Positions 1 to 21,580 are shown, counted from the stretch's first letter. The stretch: DNA of 64,000 nt from Branchiostoma floridae (GCF_000003815.2 NC_049982.1:11038175-11102174), one strand, 5' to 3'. The notes: a model not told the origin generated them from the sequence alone. Made by a program: numbers and translations.

Positions 1-3000
1 TACCACATGATGTTCGGCGGGTTTTTCAACTTGGCTCTTGGTATGCGGATTGGAGACAGTTGAATGCTATGGCCAATAGGGGTACGTTCTTTGGACGTTT
101 CCTCTTTGCCCAACGCTTCCAAGACATTGTGGTACGGCTTGTAGGAAAATCCTGGTCGCGGAATCCTAACAGGGGGATTTTGCTCACGTTTCGCTATCTT
201 TTTTCGTACCTATGGGTAAAAATATAATCTGTGTCAGTAACATGTTCTTATTGGTGTTAGTTTGTTTGTTTTGTAGAACGTGACTTGCGCATGCTCTAAA
301 ATGTTGTGTTCTACCAGTTAACAATGGCATTTAGCAATATCACGTTTGACAAAAATTTAGTTGCAAAATGAAAATAAATAAACAGCGATACTTACTTTTT
401 CTTCGAGTTGAGACTGGACGAAGTGTACAATAATTGTCTCAAGAAACATGAGAATGACAACAGTCAGGCATCCGGCAAACCAGATGTCGATTGCTCTTAC
501 TTCGTTTACCTGGGAAATAAGGTGATATAGACGTTAGTATAGGTAAGTTCATGTCTTTAATATAGTTCATGTCTTTAATAGTAAAACAAGAAAGACGACA
601 ATTTAGATTTCCCTGACCATTCTATTTTTTAAAAGATAATTGATGATGGTTGTAATTGTGTAAATGTTTCCTGTCAGTTCATTAGCGCAACAGTATAATT
701 TGGCTGGCATATGACTGGTTTCCTTAAGACATAACTCAATATATCCCTACACGCCACGTAGCCATTGATACTAGTAGGTGTGTCAAACCATCAGATCTTG
801 ACATGACAAACATTAAGTTTGTCATGTCAAGATCTGATGGTTTGACAGTTTAGACAACTTATAATGTGATTTATATATATGTCTTCATTGAATGTTCACC
901 TATGACGATAATTCCCATTCCTAAAGATTTTACTTTCGTACAAAACGTAAAAGTACCAACACGCTAATTAAATTATGTCTATTGCAATATGTCTATAGCT
1001 TATATCGTTTATACCCAGGACACAGCGCCAACGCCACTCCCATGCACGATGATAGTTAGGAACCCCGTGATTCCCAGCGAGGCCCGCCCTGCGAGGACAG
1101 AGGTGTGTAGGGGGAGCCAGAGCTGCAGGTACGAGGCAGTCACCACAAATGCCGAGGGGAGGAACAGTCTGAAGGCATAGCTCGACAAGCGGCGGCTCAT
1201 CTGAAGGCGAACTTCCACTGTGGTGTACCCGTTTGTACCTAGAAGAGGAAGTAACGATCATGTTCCTAGAGGGTAGAGCATGGTCATATCCCAAGTTATT
1301 TATTTTGTCGTGATAGAGGCATTTTTGCCTTGACCTGTCGTCCTTGTCTGAAATTTATTACAGTAATATATGACCCAAGACATCAAAAATGTCGCAGGGA
1401 TTTATTAAAAAAAGGTGATGGAAGGTTATAATATAGTGAAACGTTTAATACACAATGTAGCTCGCGATCGTGGCTTAGAATGTTTGACGAAAATTAGGTA
1501 TATTTGAAGGTATGATGAAGGTATGTTTATTACGTTAATGGCTATGATGAATTGAATTCCAATAAAGCTATGGTCTCCACAGACAAAGACATTCTTTCGG
1601 AAATTGAAAATAATGACAGTTACACCCATCCGTTCTATAATACCAAAATAAACACATATTCACTGTTCTATCTAGCCAATGAATTATGCATTGCAGGCTT
1701 TGGCTGCGTATCTAATATGGCCTTGTCGCATACCACTATGATTAGACTCGATCAATTCCTGTATGTATACCATGCTTCTCACTTCTGTTTCAGATGAAAA
1801 CAAGACGAGCTTCAGAATACTGATTATACTTAAAGCCATGCAACAACGTCCAACTGTTCGTAAAGGGAATTATTTTACTCCTGCATGTGAAAATGATTGT
1901 CAAGTTGATGTACACATTCGACATTCGACATTGGATGGCATACATACTCACTTGTCTGGCCCTGTAGACACCCGTTCGGTTCAATTTTACACTGTCCAAC
2001 TGTCTTGGTGCATTGCTGACAGTCGTCACTGAGGTGACAGTCTGGGAATCGGCGGAACAGGCATCCGTCAAGGTTGTACTTGCACTTTTGCAGGAAGAAG
2101 ACACAATCTAGAAGAAAGTTCAATAGTTGGCATTTTTCATCAAACAAAGTATCTAGTATGCATACATGTGCAGTGAAGCCTTTGAATAGAGAAATTATGT
2201 TATTTGAACCCCCATCCCCCAAACTTTTTGACTGTGAAATATTCAAACTTTTTCCTTTAGATTTTGACTTCAGCAAAATTCATTATATCTAGAAGCTGAC
2301 ACTATAGTGCCAAACAGGAACGTTCACATATTCATTTACCTGTGGAATTGAGCTGGTATTCCTGGAAGGACGCCTGTATGTCAACTCCTGTCAGCTCGAA
2401 CTGTGACACTACTCCTGTGGCGTCTGTTTTGATGGCCGCATATCTGACGTCATCTGACGCTATCAGATTCAGCCTCAGTCCGCCATCTGCAAAGACGTAC
2501 ATGGCTTCGTTATTCAGCATGAAGCTAAGTTGTTAATTTATATGGTTTGCAAAATCTTACTAATTTAATAATGATACTTACATGCGTGCAGTTTGATATT
2601 GCATGTCTGGGTGTCAAAGGGGTACTTGGTCAGTAATATTGGACAGGACACACGTAACATCCGCCTATGAAACAAATAAAAGGTAAATAATAAATTTTGG
2701 GGGACATTCTAAAGTCAAATGATAAGTTTTTGCTTAAGTACAATGAACTAGGAACTTCTGATAGAAAATATTCAACAACACAATCAATCAATAAATAAAT
2801 TTGATCATCCATATTCAAACGTAGTAGAGGACTTTTGCTAACAATAATTCTAAAGACAAGAGAAATAAGGAGGCATTCGTAAGGGTTGAAGGTAGAACGC
2901 AACAGAAAAGCATCCTTTTAATGGAACATCATTGATGCAGATACTAACGTCATGCTGTAGACGGTGAGCCCATCGCTGTTGACCCATGCAGGAGTGTCTT

Positions 3001-6000
3001 CATGAACAGGCGTGACACCACGGACGGCCTTCCCGAACATCAGCGGCGGCAGCCAGATCATGGTCCTGGGGACGGGCACCCAGGTGGTCGCGATGCCCTG
3101 CAACCTCGGGTCATACCAGGTCAGCATGTACTCGATGGTAAGGGATATGTTCTACAGGAGGGGAAAGGAAAGGAACAACATTTCGTCAGAAATGTGTAGA
3201 TAATGCTCTGGTATGTTATCGGACATTGTTGTGTCAAAAAGTTCTCTTGTGAAAGGGATGTCATATTTCAAATTGGCATAGAAACTAATAGCGTAGTGCC
3301 AGGCTTCCGTCGGCTTCGGAGGCGGCGGAGAGAGGACCAAAGGCCAAGTTGGTTACGTATTCCCAGGTTAGACAGCACATAGTTTTTCCTGTACATGTCT
3401 GTCTTGTACAACTTTGGCAACACTTAACTAAATTAGAATAGATACAACAACAAAAACACTGTTTTAACGCAAAAACAAGAATTTAGAATGTTAACATTTG
3501 CATATTTGCAAATTGCGAAACACCAAATGCTCTCCAACATTGCCGCATTCCAATGGTGTGATAAAGAGGCCAAGTACAAACATACTGTGTGTTCCTCTGA
3601 CAGACGGCTGATCTGTCGGATGTAGACAGCTGTCGCAATATCTAGAGTTTCCTCTGGAATAGGAAAAGAGAACAGCATAATGTTCACAGTAAGATACTGA
3701 TGTTATTTCGAAATGGCAAAGCCTTCGGCTGCGATGTACTAAGTGGCGATTTTTGTCGACCTGTGGACTTCAGGCATTTAAGCGATTTCATAAATAATAT
3801 ATGTAATATGTTTGACGATAAACTTAAAACTTAAACCATACTTATAAGAAAACCATGATCACAAACACTTACTTGTACCTTCCTCATTCGGTCTGGCAGA
3901 AGTGTCGTACCCAGGCACCACGGACTCTCCTGACTTTATACCTTCCTATTCTCCCCATGCGATGCTGCTGGTGGTTAGATTGTCACTTTCTTCCGGGTAC
4001 AGAAGCCCCTGTAGTACAATGCAGTAACAACCAAAACAAACTGACTATATACTGTATCTATTAGAAAAGAAGACAGTGGTGATACATATGAATGCCTTAG
4101 AAGAGTCATAAATTCTTTAGTACCCACACATTTTAAAATCTTTTTTTTTTTTTCATTTGAATATTTTACAACTACAATGTTGGTGGCTTTTAGTTAAGTA
4201 AAGGGGAGGAACTTTGAACTTACATCGATTATCGTTTCATGTTTTGGACCTGAAAAAAAGCGATATACGAAAGTGTGAAAAGAATATTTAAGCAAGAAAA
4301 CAAGACACTTGGTAACACCACTTCTTACATACATCTATCTAACAAGTCAGTACTTGCAAGTTGATTGAGATGACATAAGAGAATTGAACATATACTTTTT
4401 TAGAGTAGGGCAGGGATCGTTTCTACCTGTACAGCCAGAGTCTTCGTAACACAGCTTTGAGTCGGTGCCACGCCGTCCGCAGCCCCTCCCGCCGTACCGT
4501 GGGGCAGGGCTACTGCAGCTCCGCATCCGCGTCCGCCGACCAAGGCCACAGTCTGTACTACAGCTGGACCATGGACTCCACTCTGACCATCCTCCGTGTA
4601 CTGAAAAGGCAAACCTTTTATATCAAACTGACTGTATTTAGTCCCAATGGGGCATGAATATGCAATAAACTTCATGTCATTGTTATGGTACCTCCGGTAT
4701 GGGAGCTGCTGTGGTCGGTCAGGGCGTGTCTACTTTACTTTTTCTTGTCTTTTATGTGTTTAATTACTCCTTTGACATGTCACATGTCTTTGGAGGTTAG
4801 TTAACATGTATTCAGTGCCATGCAACAATCCGGCATCCAAATTATGAAACGGAACAAAATGACGTCAGGTGGTATGAAATGCCTTTTCCTGTCAGTTATA
4901 CTTAATAAGACAAACGACATTGAGCTGTTTTCTTAATCATTCAACAAGCTTTAAGGAAACATAGAAATATTGTATTGAAAACAAATCAATAAGTACTTTG
5001 GCAGTTCAGTCTGTCAGTGAATAGCCTCCGGCCGGGTGGACAGGTGCACTGGTAAGACCCATCGATATTGTCACAGATATCTGAGCAGTTGCCTTTATTT
5101 GTGTCACATTCGTTGACATCTGAAATGAACAAAAACATGAAATTGAAAAAAAGAGAGGTACAATATTCACTAGGCATCTATAATATGTGACTGAACAATG
5201 CTGGGGTTATAATCATCTAAACATGTCACTGTCTAAAACATATGGCCATTGTACTTAATTTTGGTAGCCCGACGTTGGACACGGAGACGATTGTTGATGA
5301 AAGACTGCTACATATTCATTTCTTTGCTGGCTACTTATACAATACATTTGACTTGATAATTTTGTGCATAAAACTTCAATCAGAGAGACCTTTTTCATGC
5401 ATTTGATGAAAATCAGAAAACATGAGGTGGTCGTAGACATCTTTCTTGTGAAGATTCGAAAACGTATAAAACCAAAAAAAGACATATCAGTTATGAGGAG
5501 ATAACTTTAAATAATGGCAGACCCTGTATTATTTCTAGGTAAAATGTTTAATGCCCACCGACACAGGCCGTGTTGTCGGCTTGTGACAGCTCCCAGCCCG
5601 GCGGACACGTACAGCTGTACCCATCCAGCAGGTCAGTACATCCATGGGAACACTTGTCGATCGTTGCATTACACTCGTCAATAACTGTATTGGACGCAAT
5701 GGTATTGTTACTTCAAGTTTATTTCGAACAAAACAAATTAAAAAAAGATGATTCCATGTTGACGAAGAACTGGTAAATGGATTGCAAGTACAAATTCTTT
5801 CTCCTTAGAATCCGATGGATTGATGTAACATGCAACTAATCATCCTATTGATTTATGTAATTTTTTTACTACCTCAATTTTTTACTACCGACATTTCAGG
5901 AAAAGACGCATCGTATGTTCGCATACGGCAGTGGAAATTCTAGTTGTCTCCAGGCATTCGAGTTGCTATAGGGACAAATTTTCTCTAAATGCATGTAACT

Positions 6001-6745
6001 TGACTTCGTAGAACAGCAGCTAATGTGCATTAGGTAAAAATAAAAACTATTATCAGAATAAAGAACAAGATAAGGTATGAAGAAGATTTAAATTATATAA
6101 ATAATTACAAGATAATACAACAATTCAAGAGACTGAGTGTACTTACTTAGCTGATAGTAAATGATACCGTCAGCTGGACCAAAATCGTCGGGATTCTGCA
6201 CCTTTGAGGCCAGGCCGAGTATACAATTTCCCAATGTCCTGCTCCGCCAGTACTCCACCGAGAGGTACCGATCGGTTGACATATTTCTGTTACGATTGAT
6301 ACATTCCATCAGACACTGTTCCTCCGTGACACTGTTCAAGACCACGTCGTTCCAGTCATCCATTGCGTAGTTGTCGAGTCTAATGAAACGTTCAAAAGGG
6401 TTGTCTCCTGGCAAAGACATACAAAAGCTTGAAGTTGTCTCTATATATCAGGACACATTCTAAACGCTGAATCTGTTTGATGAAAAACAGCTTTCCTATC
6501 AGAGATTTCATATAAGAAGATTATATTAACTTTTTTGCTTGTTTTATCATTGAACAAGCAGCCAAATAAAAACAAACGACGTGTTAAGAGTCCCTAGATT
6601 CACCGACAGATTCCTCCATTATTGCAAATGCCTCAACTGTCAATATCAATATGCAGGAACTGAGAAAGGACTTACCGGATACATAGGCGTATGTCAGGAG
6701 TGATAGCCGGAGGAACATGATGCCGATGGACCTCGTCAACTCCAT
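1..6745 (-). CDS. pLGIC-A: chimeric Cys-loop ligand-gated ion channel subunit with PAN, EGF, EGF and TSP1 domains (3' end outside window)
   Basis: Fifteen coding exons, read on the minus strand: 6676-6745, 6147-6407, 5559-5684, 4997-5119, 4427-4600, 4224-4249, 3873-4008, 3586-3653, 2949-3151, 2582-2664, 2340-2486, 1952-2107, 1015-1238, 396-509, <1-209. Phases agree at every junction. Residues 1-23 are a hydrophobic signal peptide; then PAN/apple (24-110), Ca-binding-type EGF (111-152), second EGF (153-193) and TSP1 (194-251, with WSEWSPW). The ligand-binding domain follows (about 261-540): WYDPRL, IWLPP in place of the usual WxPD, and a Cys-loop of two cysteines 13 apart with YPFDTQTC. An 8-cysteine module occupies residues 473-524. 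TM1 and TM2 ([13 protein letters not shown], Leu at 9') lie in one exon, TM3 in the next. The TM3-TM4 loop is entered and TM4 is beyond position 1. The M2 motif resembles anion channels (Arg 0') but lacks the -2' Pro. Exon 3873-4008 has an in-frame TAG at 3946-3948. The ligand is unknown. Confidence 0.85.
781..847. repeat. Perfect 31-bp-arm hairpin in an intron of pLGIC-A
   Basis: Positions 781-811 and 817-847 are exact reverse complements, separated by ATTAA. It lies in the intron between the TM1/TM2 exon and the TM3 exon. No target-site duplication or longer element is evident around it. Confidence 0.9.
1952..2107 (-). other. Exon encoding the 8-cysteine loop-C insert of pLGIC-A
   Basis: 156-bp exon, phase 1 in and out. 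It encodes a small module starting [16 protein letters not shown]. Cysteine spacing is C-x6-C-x6-C-x7-C-x5-C-x2-C-x6-C-x6-C. It lies between the beta-9 strand ([10 protein letters not shown]) and the beta-10/pre-TM1 segment ([14 protein letters not shown]), the position of loop C in Cys-loop receptors. I do not recognise the cysteine pattern as a named domain. The acceptor was placed at TTCTAG (before 2107) because it is the only nearby one that keeps the reading frame and matches the paralogue. Confidence 0.8.
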
Positions 6746-7950
6746 ATTAACGCGTTATAGACGATACCCACGGATCTTCCAAAGTGGACAATATGACACA
6801 GCGAAAACTTAACCTATCGCCAGTGACAGTTATATATATAATAATTACGACCTGCGTATGTCCATATGATCATATACCCGCTAATACCATATACATTACA
6901 GCGTGCGCACACAAAAGACTTTGTTGACGACAGCAGGTTATGATCATGGGGTAGAAAGTTGATTGCATTGATAATGCCACTTCATGTTTTGCGTCATATA
7001 TATTTATATATAAATACTAATACGTTCTCTATAGAGATCAGAATTCAATGTCACAGTTTTGTTGAGACAAGGATAGATGGCATTTTTATAGATTCAATTG
7101 AAACGAAAAATCTGAGATAACCAGTGGGCTGCTCAATGTTTTGTTGGAAAGAGCGTTGTGAAGAAACATTTTTGAGATATGGTGAAATGAGCGTTTTTAT
7201 TTCAATTGGCCAATTTGCGTGCGCACAGGTAACACTCCCTGGGAAGGGATGAATAACTTATCATATTGGTGCAATTAGGACGAGGCTTTCACCTCAGGGT
7301 GAAATATTCAAAGACTCAAAGGGGGAACATAGAAAAGCACAAAATTCCATTTACGTGCCTGGAGTGAGTTGATTCAATTAAGAGGTCTCTATTGATAAAG
7401 TTACGGGAGAAAAGACAACAACGAAACTTCCTTCCTCAAATCAACTTTGCAACCATTTTGTCTAACTTGAAGAAAATGATTCATGATTTCCTCAAAGTAC
7501 AAAACTTACTCCGTGTAAATGTTGATTTTGCTCACAAAATGAAAGATCTAATTGTGTCATAAACGCAGCTATAAATATATCTGTACGTCATCTCATACCA
7601 TAACTCATACCTTTCATTTCCGTGATATCGCAATTTCATCAAAACCACATTGAATAATTTATTGGTACAGGAAATACATGTACATGTACATGCCTGTGCA
7701 TTGTTGTGGGTCGGGCGGTTAAGACTTCGGTATGTAAAACTCCGATTACAAAAGTCACGAGCAGACTCCTTGTGCTGCTGCAAAAATAGTACAAATTGCC
7801 AAATAGACTGAACAATTTGAACAGAGGAGTCAGTCAGCCAAGTTAGACAAAGGCAACTACTGCGGCCTTGCAACTGTGCAGACCTCTCATTCACCACATT
7901 TGGCCAACTTTTTTGTACTTTTCAGGAAGCAGTGGAGTTTGATTGAGACT
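6746..7950. other. Intergenic, no gene seen
   Basis: The stretch holds the pLGIC-A upstream region and AT-rich sequence. Only short unconvincing reading frames are present, without splice context or recognisable domains. Confidence 0.6.
6831..6840 (-). promoter_or_regulatory. Candidate TATA box of pLGIC-A
   Basis: A TATATATATA run on the minus strand about 90 bp upstream of the start codon at 6745. This suits a short 5' UTR if transcription starts about 30 bp downstream. AT-rich runs are common here, so support is modest. Confidence 0.35.
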
Positions 7951-8056
7951 AGAGTGTGCCATGCAGAGGGCATATTGGCACACATGGGCCAAAGAAACAG
8001 GGGGCGTTTCGTGTAGGTAGAGGATGTAGGTAGAGAATGAACATGTTGGTGTATTA

Positions 8057-8778
8057 GAGTCGATTCCATATTACCGAGAGGGTGTTTCTTGCCTTTTGTT
8101 CCAACATTTTGGAAATCTTTGTAACAATCTAACTGTGATAAGTAACTGTTTAGAACTATTTATAACATCTATGTGACGTTCTAAATATTTCTATAGTATT
8201 CAAACATGTTAGAAACATTTCTAACATCAAATACATTATTTCTGTTAGTTTCTAAACTGTTCCAACATAGATGCATCATTTGTGATCACATGTTCGAACA
8301 TGGAAACGATATGATGAAACTGGGTCAGTGGGCTGGGAAGAGGGCAATTCACACATCCCTACCAAGTGCAGGAAATTATGTCTGTCTGCCACCTTCTCAC
8401 AAAAGACTCACCAGTGTATACTAGAAAATCTAAAAATACAAGAGCCAAACAAAGGACCAAGCTTAGCAGCTTTGTTTATGGGGTCAATAAAAGTTTTTAT
8501 GGAGGGAAAAATGACACAAAATGTTGGAACATGTTGGAACAGTAACAAAAACACATAGATGTTTGAAAATTGTTCTAAATAAAGACATAATTATATCAGT
8601 ACTTTCCCAAATGTTCCAACAAATATAAAAAGGTTCAAACATGTTTAAATTTTCATTTTGAAATGTTTGAACAATTTCGAACTTAAGTGACTGAAATGTT
8701 CTTTTACTCAAAATAGTTCAAACTTATTACAAATATTATTTCAAAACCATCTCGGTGACTTGGAATTGAATTGAAATC
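8057..8778. mobile_element. TA-flanked MITE, copy 1
   Basis: The left end GAGTCGATTCC (8057) pairs imperfectly with the right end containing CTCGGTGACTTGGAATT. The element is flanked by TA at 8055-8056 and 8779-8780. It is AT-rich and has no coding capacity. The same terminal motifs occur in the copies at 55612 and 63332. The OATP-B flank carries the uninterrupted site at 20758-20759, which confirms the insertion and a TA target duplication. Confidence 0.85.
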
Positions 8779-8780
8779 TA

Positions 8781-9687
8781 CCAGCCTACGATGGAACCAA
8801 TATGCGAAAATATATGGGAATTTCACTTATTTAGACTAATTTTGCGGTTTGATCAAAAACATGGATGGTCATTGGATTAGAGGATCTGATATAACGTCCT
8901 TGATTAGAGCCACCAAAACAGATACCACAAAACTCGTAATGTTTATTGTTGATAACGTTAATGACCAAAGGCCTACACTGCATGTAGGAATTTCGCGAAA
9001 GTTCTGCGTGAGTAATGGACATGGCGAAATGTACATATGATAGGCACATGGTCACCATGATCAATGTACATATTATTGCATAAATCTATGAATATATATA
9101 CATGTAACTATATCAGTTTACTCAAATAACGAATGCTAAGTGCAGTGATTTAGTCCGTGTGTTAATTCTAGACCATATCTTATATCTTATATTCACCGTG
9201 TATGCAGGTAGTATTTGAAATGCATCTTTCACCAGAACACCTATCATTAACAAATAATGAATCGGTACTTTATCTTTATTACAAGAGGGAACCGCATCAC
9301 GACTGGTACTATGTTCCTAAAAATACATATATAACTGGTGTTCTATGATAACAGTTATTGATACGTCCTGTACGTCCTGTAACCTCTAAGCTTATCTAAC
9401 TTTTCATTTTTTTGCACAACATTTTAAAGACTCCATGATAATGTTCACATTACTTATTGGCACTGTACAAATTCTTAATTTCACAAGCAGAGAGGAGCTC
9501 AAGCTTATCATTGTAAAAAAAAAAATTGTTTGTTAGCATCTACATTTTGACGCCTGAGTTAACGAGGTAGCTGCGGTAGAATAGGTTAAGAACATTATCA
9601 GTCCATCAAACATTATGGTAGCCTCAACAACAGCGCGCCGAAAAAAGTGAATATACCAGTAGACTTTGGGAGAATGCTTACAGAAAC
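8781..9687. other. 3' flank of OATP-A, duplicated at 20760-21580
   Basis: The sequence downstream of the OATP-A stop can be aligned by eye with the region downstream of OATP-B, including a TTGTAATAAAG polyadenylation context. No separate gene is seen. Confidence 0.7.
9275..9280 (-). terminator. Candidate poly(A) signal of OATP-A
   Basis: AATAAA on the minus strand about 410 nt past the stop codon. It is conserved in sequence and position with the OATP-B copy at 21204-21209. Confidence 0.55.
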
Positions 9688-18544
<8,857 letters not shown>

Positions 18545-20640
18545 CTGAGTCAAAAGCCTGGGACAAAAAGTCTACAGTGTTTATCCACATTTTAAAACAT
18601 TGGATTTTCAACCTGTAAGCCTGTGGTACCATACCAGCCATTCGAACAACTTAAACTGATTTACGTTTTACACGTTTGGCACGAGGTACAAACATAACTT
18701 TGGGCTAAGAAGCATAAAGGTGGCAGAACATGGCAATTATCCGCGGCCCAGAAGTTATGGGGGTATAAAGCATTGCGTCACAGTACTTGAAAGGGCCGTA
18801 GTTATTCTTCTGTATACGTAAACAACAGAGTACCCTGAACTTATGAAATATTTGTAAATTACTTGTCATCTTCATCATCAGTCCAGTAGCTTTTTACTTT
18901 CATTCGTAGGGGCAGCACAACAATTATCATGCTGACTCAACAGGCAGTTCTTTCCCTGGCGAAGCCAAGGCTTATCTCCTCTCCAGGGCATGTGAATGTA
19001 AATCACCGTATGGATGATACAAGACGGAGATTCCGGGTGATTTGTGGTGAATCACCAACTCCAGACAGAATGATCTGCACCATCGCACACCGGGGTATGC
19101 CCCAACTCTTTTTCGAAAGGTTGAGTGAATTGGGGAAGGACGTGTATAAAAGGGCCTTTCCTAATAGCACAAGTTCGGTGACAAGGCAGGATTCAAACCG
19201 GTTAACCCGGGACCTTTATATTCCTGATCCAAACACGCTGCAAATTACAACACGCGAAATCGCTTGTGAACCCTGCCATTATTTTGTTTGTGCCGAGCAT
19301 GCTCACTTTGGTGTCCTTCACCATGTAAATCCCCATAGGCGAAATATTGTCATGTATGTCAGTAATTGACGTCATCAGCTCACTTGAACTGTATCATTTC
19401 TGTTCTGTCACCGCCAGAAACTTCCGTTGCCACGGCAACGACCCCGGCCCCATGCTTCATATGGCTTATTGTGTGCCAACCAGAAGAGTAAATTGGTGAA
19501 GCTGCCCCTCGGATAGGCCTTGTACGGGCAACAACTGCTAGGTACCGCAAGGTTGGCAGCTCTAATCGATCAAAATAAGCCCAATGCCATGTCGTTTCTA
19601 GTAACAAGTTGCCACCCATTTTTGAAAAACTAGAGAACCACGGTATCACTTTCAATGTTGATATAATTCTCGTATGACGTTTACAACACTTACCTTGTCA
19701 AGAAAAGGGCTCTTCGAGGAATGCCGATTTCTCAAGTACACAGAATAATGTGGTAAAAACCAGTATGTTGGATAGGATATGTTCTCAGCAACCCAGATGT
19801 TGGGACTTAACTTAACCAGATGCGACCAGTAGTTGTTTAGCCCCTGGCGTTCTGGTGACAGCAATTTGTCACGCTCCACGAGAGACAACAATTGCGTGAT
19901 AGCAGCGTACATGTAGTCCGTAATGTGGAAAAGACTTTAACTCTCTAGGCAGTTAAACGTTAAGTTTCAGTATTTGTTCCCAATAGCAGCAACGTCAGTA
20001 ATAAGTGTGATATACCAGTACTAAAAGAAGTCGTATGCTGTTAACATAAATTTAGAAAGGATAACGCTGGTAACGCTTGATAACGCTGCCTTTTCTTTAT
20101 CTATACAGGCTTCCCATTGACGTCATGCTAATTATAATTTGAATCCCCTGGAGACCATGTTGGCGGATAATTAGATTAAGCAATGGCACCTTCGTGTGTT
20201 TTTCGGACGAAAACTGCAATTCAATATGGTGCATATTACGTCAAATGGAACGCCTGCATACATCTTTCACAGGGGGCAGCCATGGTAGATCTAAGACGAG
20301 TTCAATGAGGCAAACAAAAGACTGTCCATCATAATTAGCAGGTCAACCAATGATACCCTACCAATTAGGAAAGCGACCAATAAGAGAATGGCTGCATGTT
20401 CGTCAAATATATATATTTGCATTATTATGTTTTTATTTTGCATATCTTAAGGGACTATGGGATCAGTCTACGCCACTCTAATTTGCTACATCTTTCGGTG
20501 TATGACACACGACATTTGATCTTATATTGTGAAAAGTTGTGTGGTTTGAGAGAAAACTAATTAAATGGGAGCTGATCTTAAAAATAGTTTTGTCTGACAT
20601 TTGTCTAGAATCTACGTTCCAGCATAGAATCAGAAGCAAG
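18545..20640. other. Upstream region of OATP-A, partly duplicated upstream of OATP-B
   Basis: No gene is recognised. The segment near 19865-20010 (TTTGTCACGCTCCACGAGA and following text) reappears near 27069-27260 upstream of OATP-B. So the duplicated unit includes 5' flanking sequence and probably the promoter or a noncoding first exon. Confidence 0.55.
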
Positions 20641-21580
20641 CGCTACTAGAAGCCTGCATGCGAAGAAGGCTAGCATATTAACACATACGGGCCCATGAAA
20701 CAGGGGTCGTTTCTTCTTGTGGGGAGGGGTTGGTAGAGAATGGACTTCGGGGTATATTACCAGCCCACAATGGGATCAAGATCTAAACTATAGGGGACAC
20801 TAGAATAAGACTTAAGACGAAGCTTGCAAATGAATCATATACTGGATGGTCATTCGATTCAAGCACAGATACAACAAATTTCATAATGCCTATTGTTGAT
20901 AACTTTAATGACCGAAGCATACACTATATTATACATAGGAAGTTTAAGTTGGCAAACAATTGACCCAAGGATAAACACGGCATATGATAGGTACTTGGTC
21001 ACCATGAACAATGTGTCAATTACATGTTATTGTATACGTCTATGAATAGTGTTACATATCATTGTACTCATCTTAGGTGCAGTTAGTTTGTTCGTTTATT
21101 ATTCTAGGCAGACCTTATTATACGAAGTTCACCATGTGTGTAGGTCGTATTTCAAATACATATTTACACCAGAACATTGATCATTAATAGATAATGTATT
21201 ATCTTTATTACAAGAGGGAACCACATCATGAATGGTACTATGTTCCTACAAATACATGTAGATGTAACTGGTGTTCTATGAGAACAGTTATTGATACCAT
21301 CCTGTAACGTCTAATTATAAGCTTATCTAATTTTTTCTTTTCAATTTTTTTCCACTACATTTCAAATATCAACCCAAGAGATGCTATCGATAAAGCTTTT
21401 CACAAGTAGAGATGAACTCAATCTTATTACTGTTTGTTAACATCTATAGTGACTTTTTGACGCCTTACTTTACGATGTTGCTGCGGTAGAATGGGTTAAG
21501 AAATTATCAGTCTATCAAACATTATGTTTGCCTCAACAACAGCCGAAAGGTGAAAATACTGACTTTGGGAGAATGCTAAC
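20641..21580. other. 3' flank of OATP-B
   Basis: Homologous to 7960-9687. It carries the empty site of the MITE at 20758-20759 and no gene. Confidence 0.65.
21204..21209 (-). terminator. Candidate poly(A) signal of OATP-B
   Basis: AATAAA on the minus strand about 375 nt past the stop, in the same local context as the OATP-A copy. Confidence 0.55.

Noticed and set aside
2582-2664. Extra cysteine after the Cys-loop (apparent LHAC)
   Set aside because: The codon is split by the intron; joined to the next exon it becomes Tyr (LHAY), as in both channels.
19190-19230. Minus-strand GGTTTGAATCC resembling a tRNA B box
   Set aside because: No convincing A box or tRNA cloverleaf upstream.
18929-19369. 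Plus-strand frame of 146 aa between the OATP genes
   Set aside because: No domain similarity recognised; composition looks like chance, and it is in upstream flank shared with OATP-B only in part.
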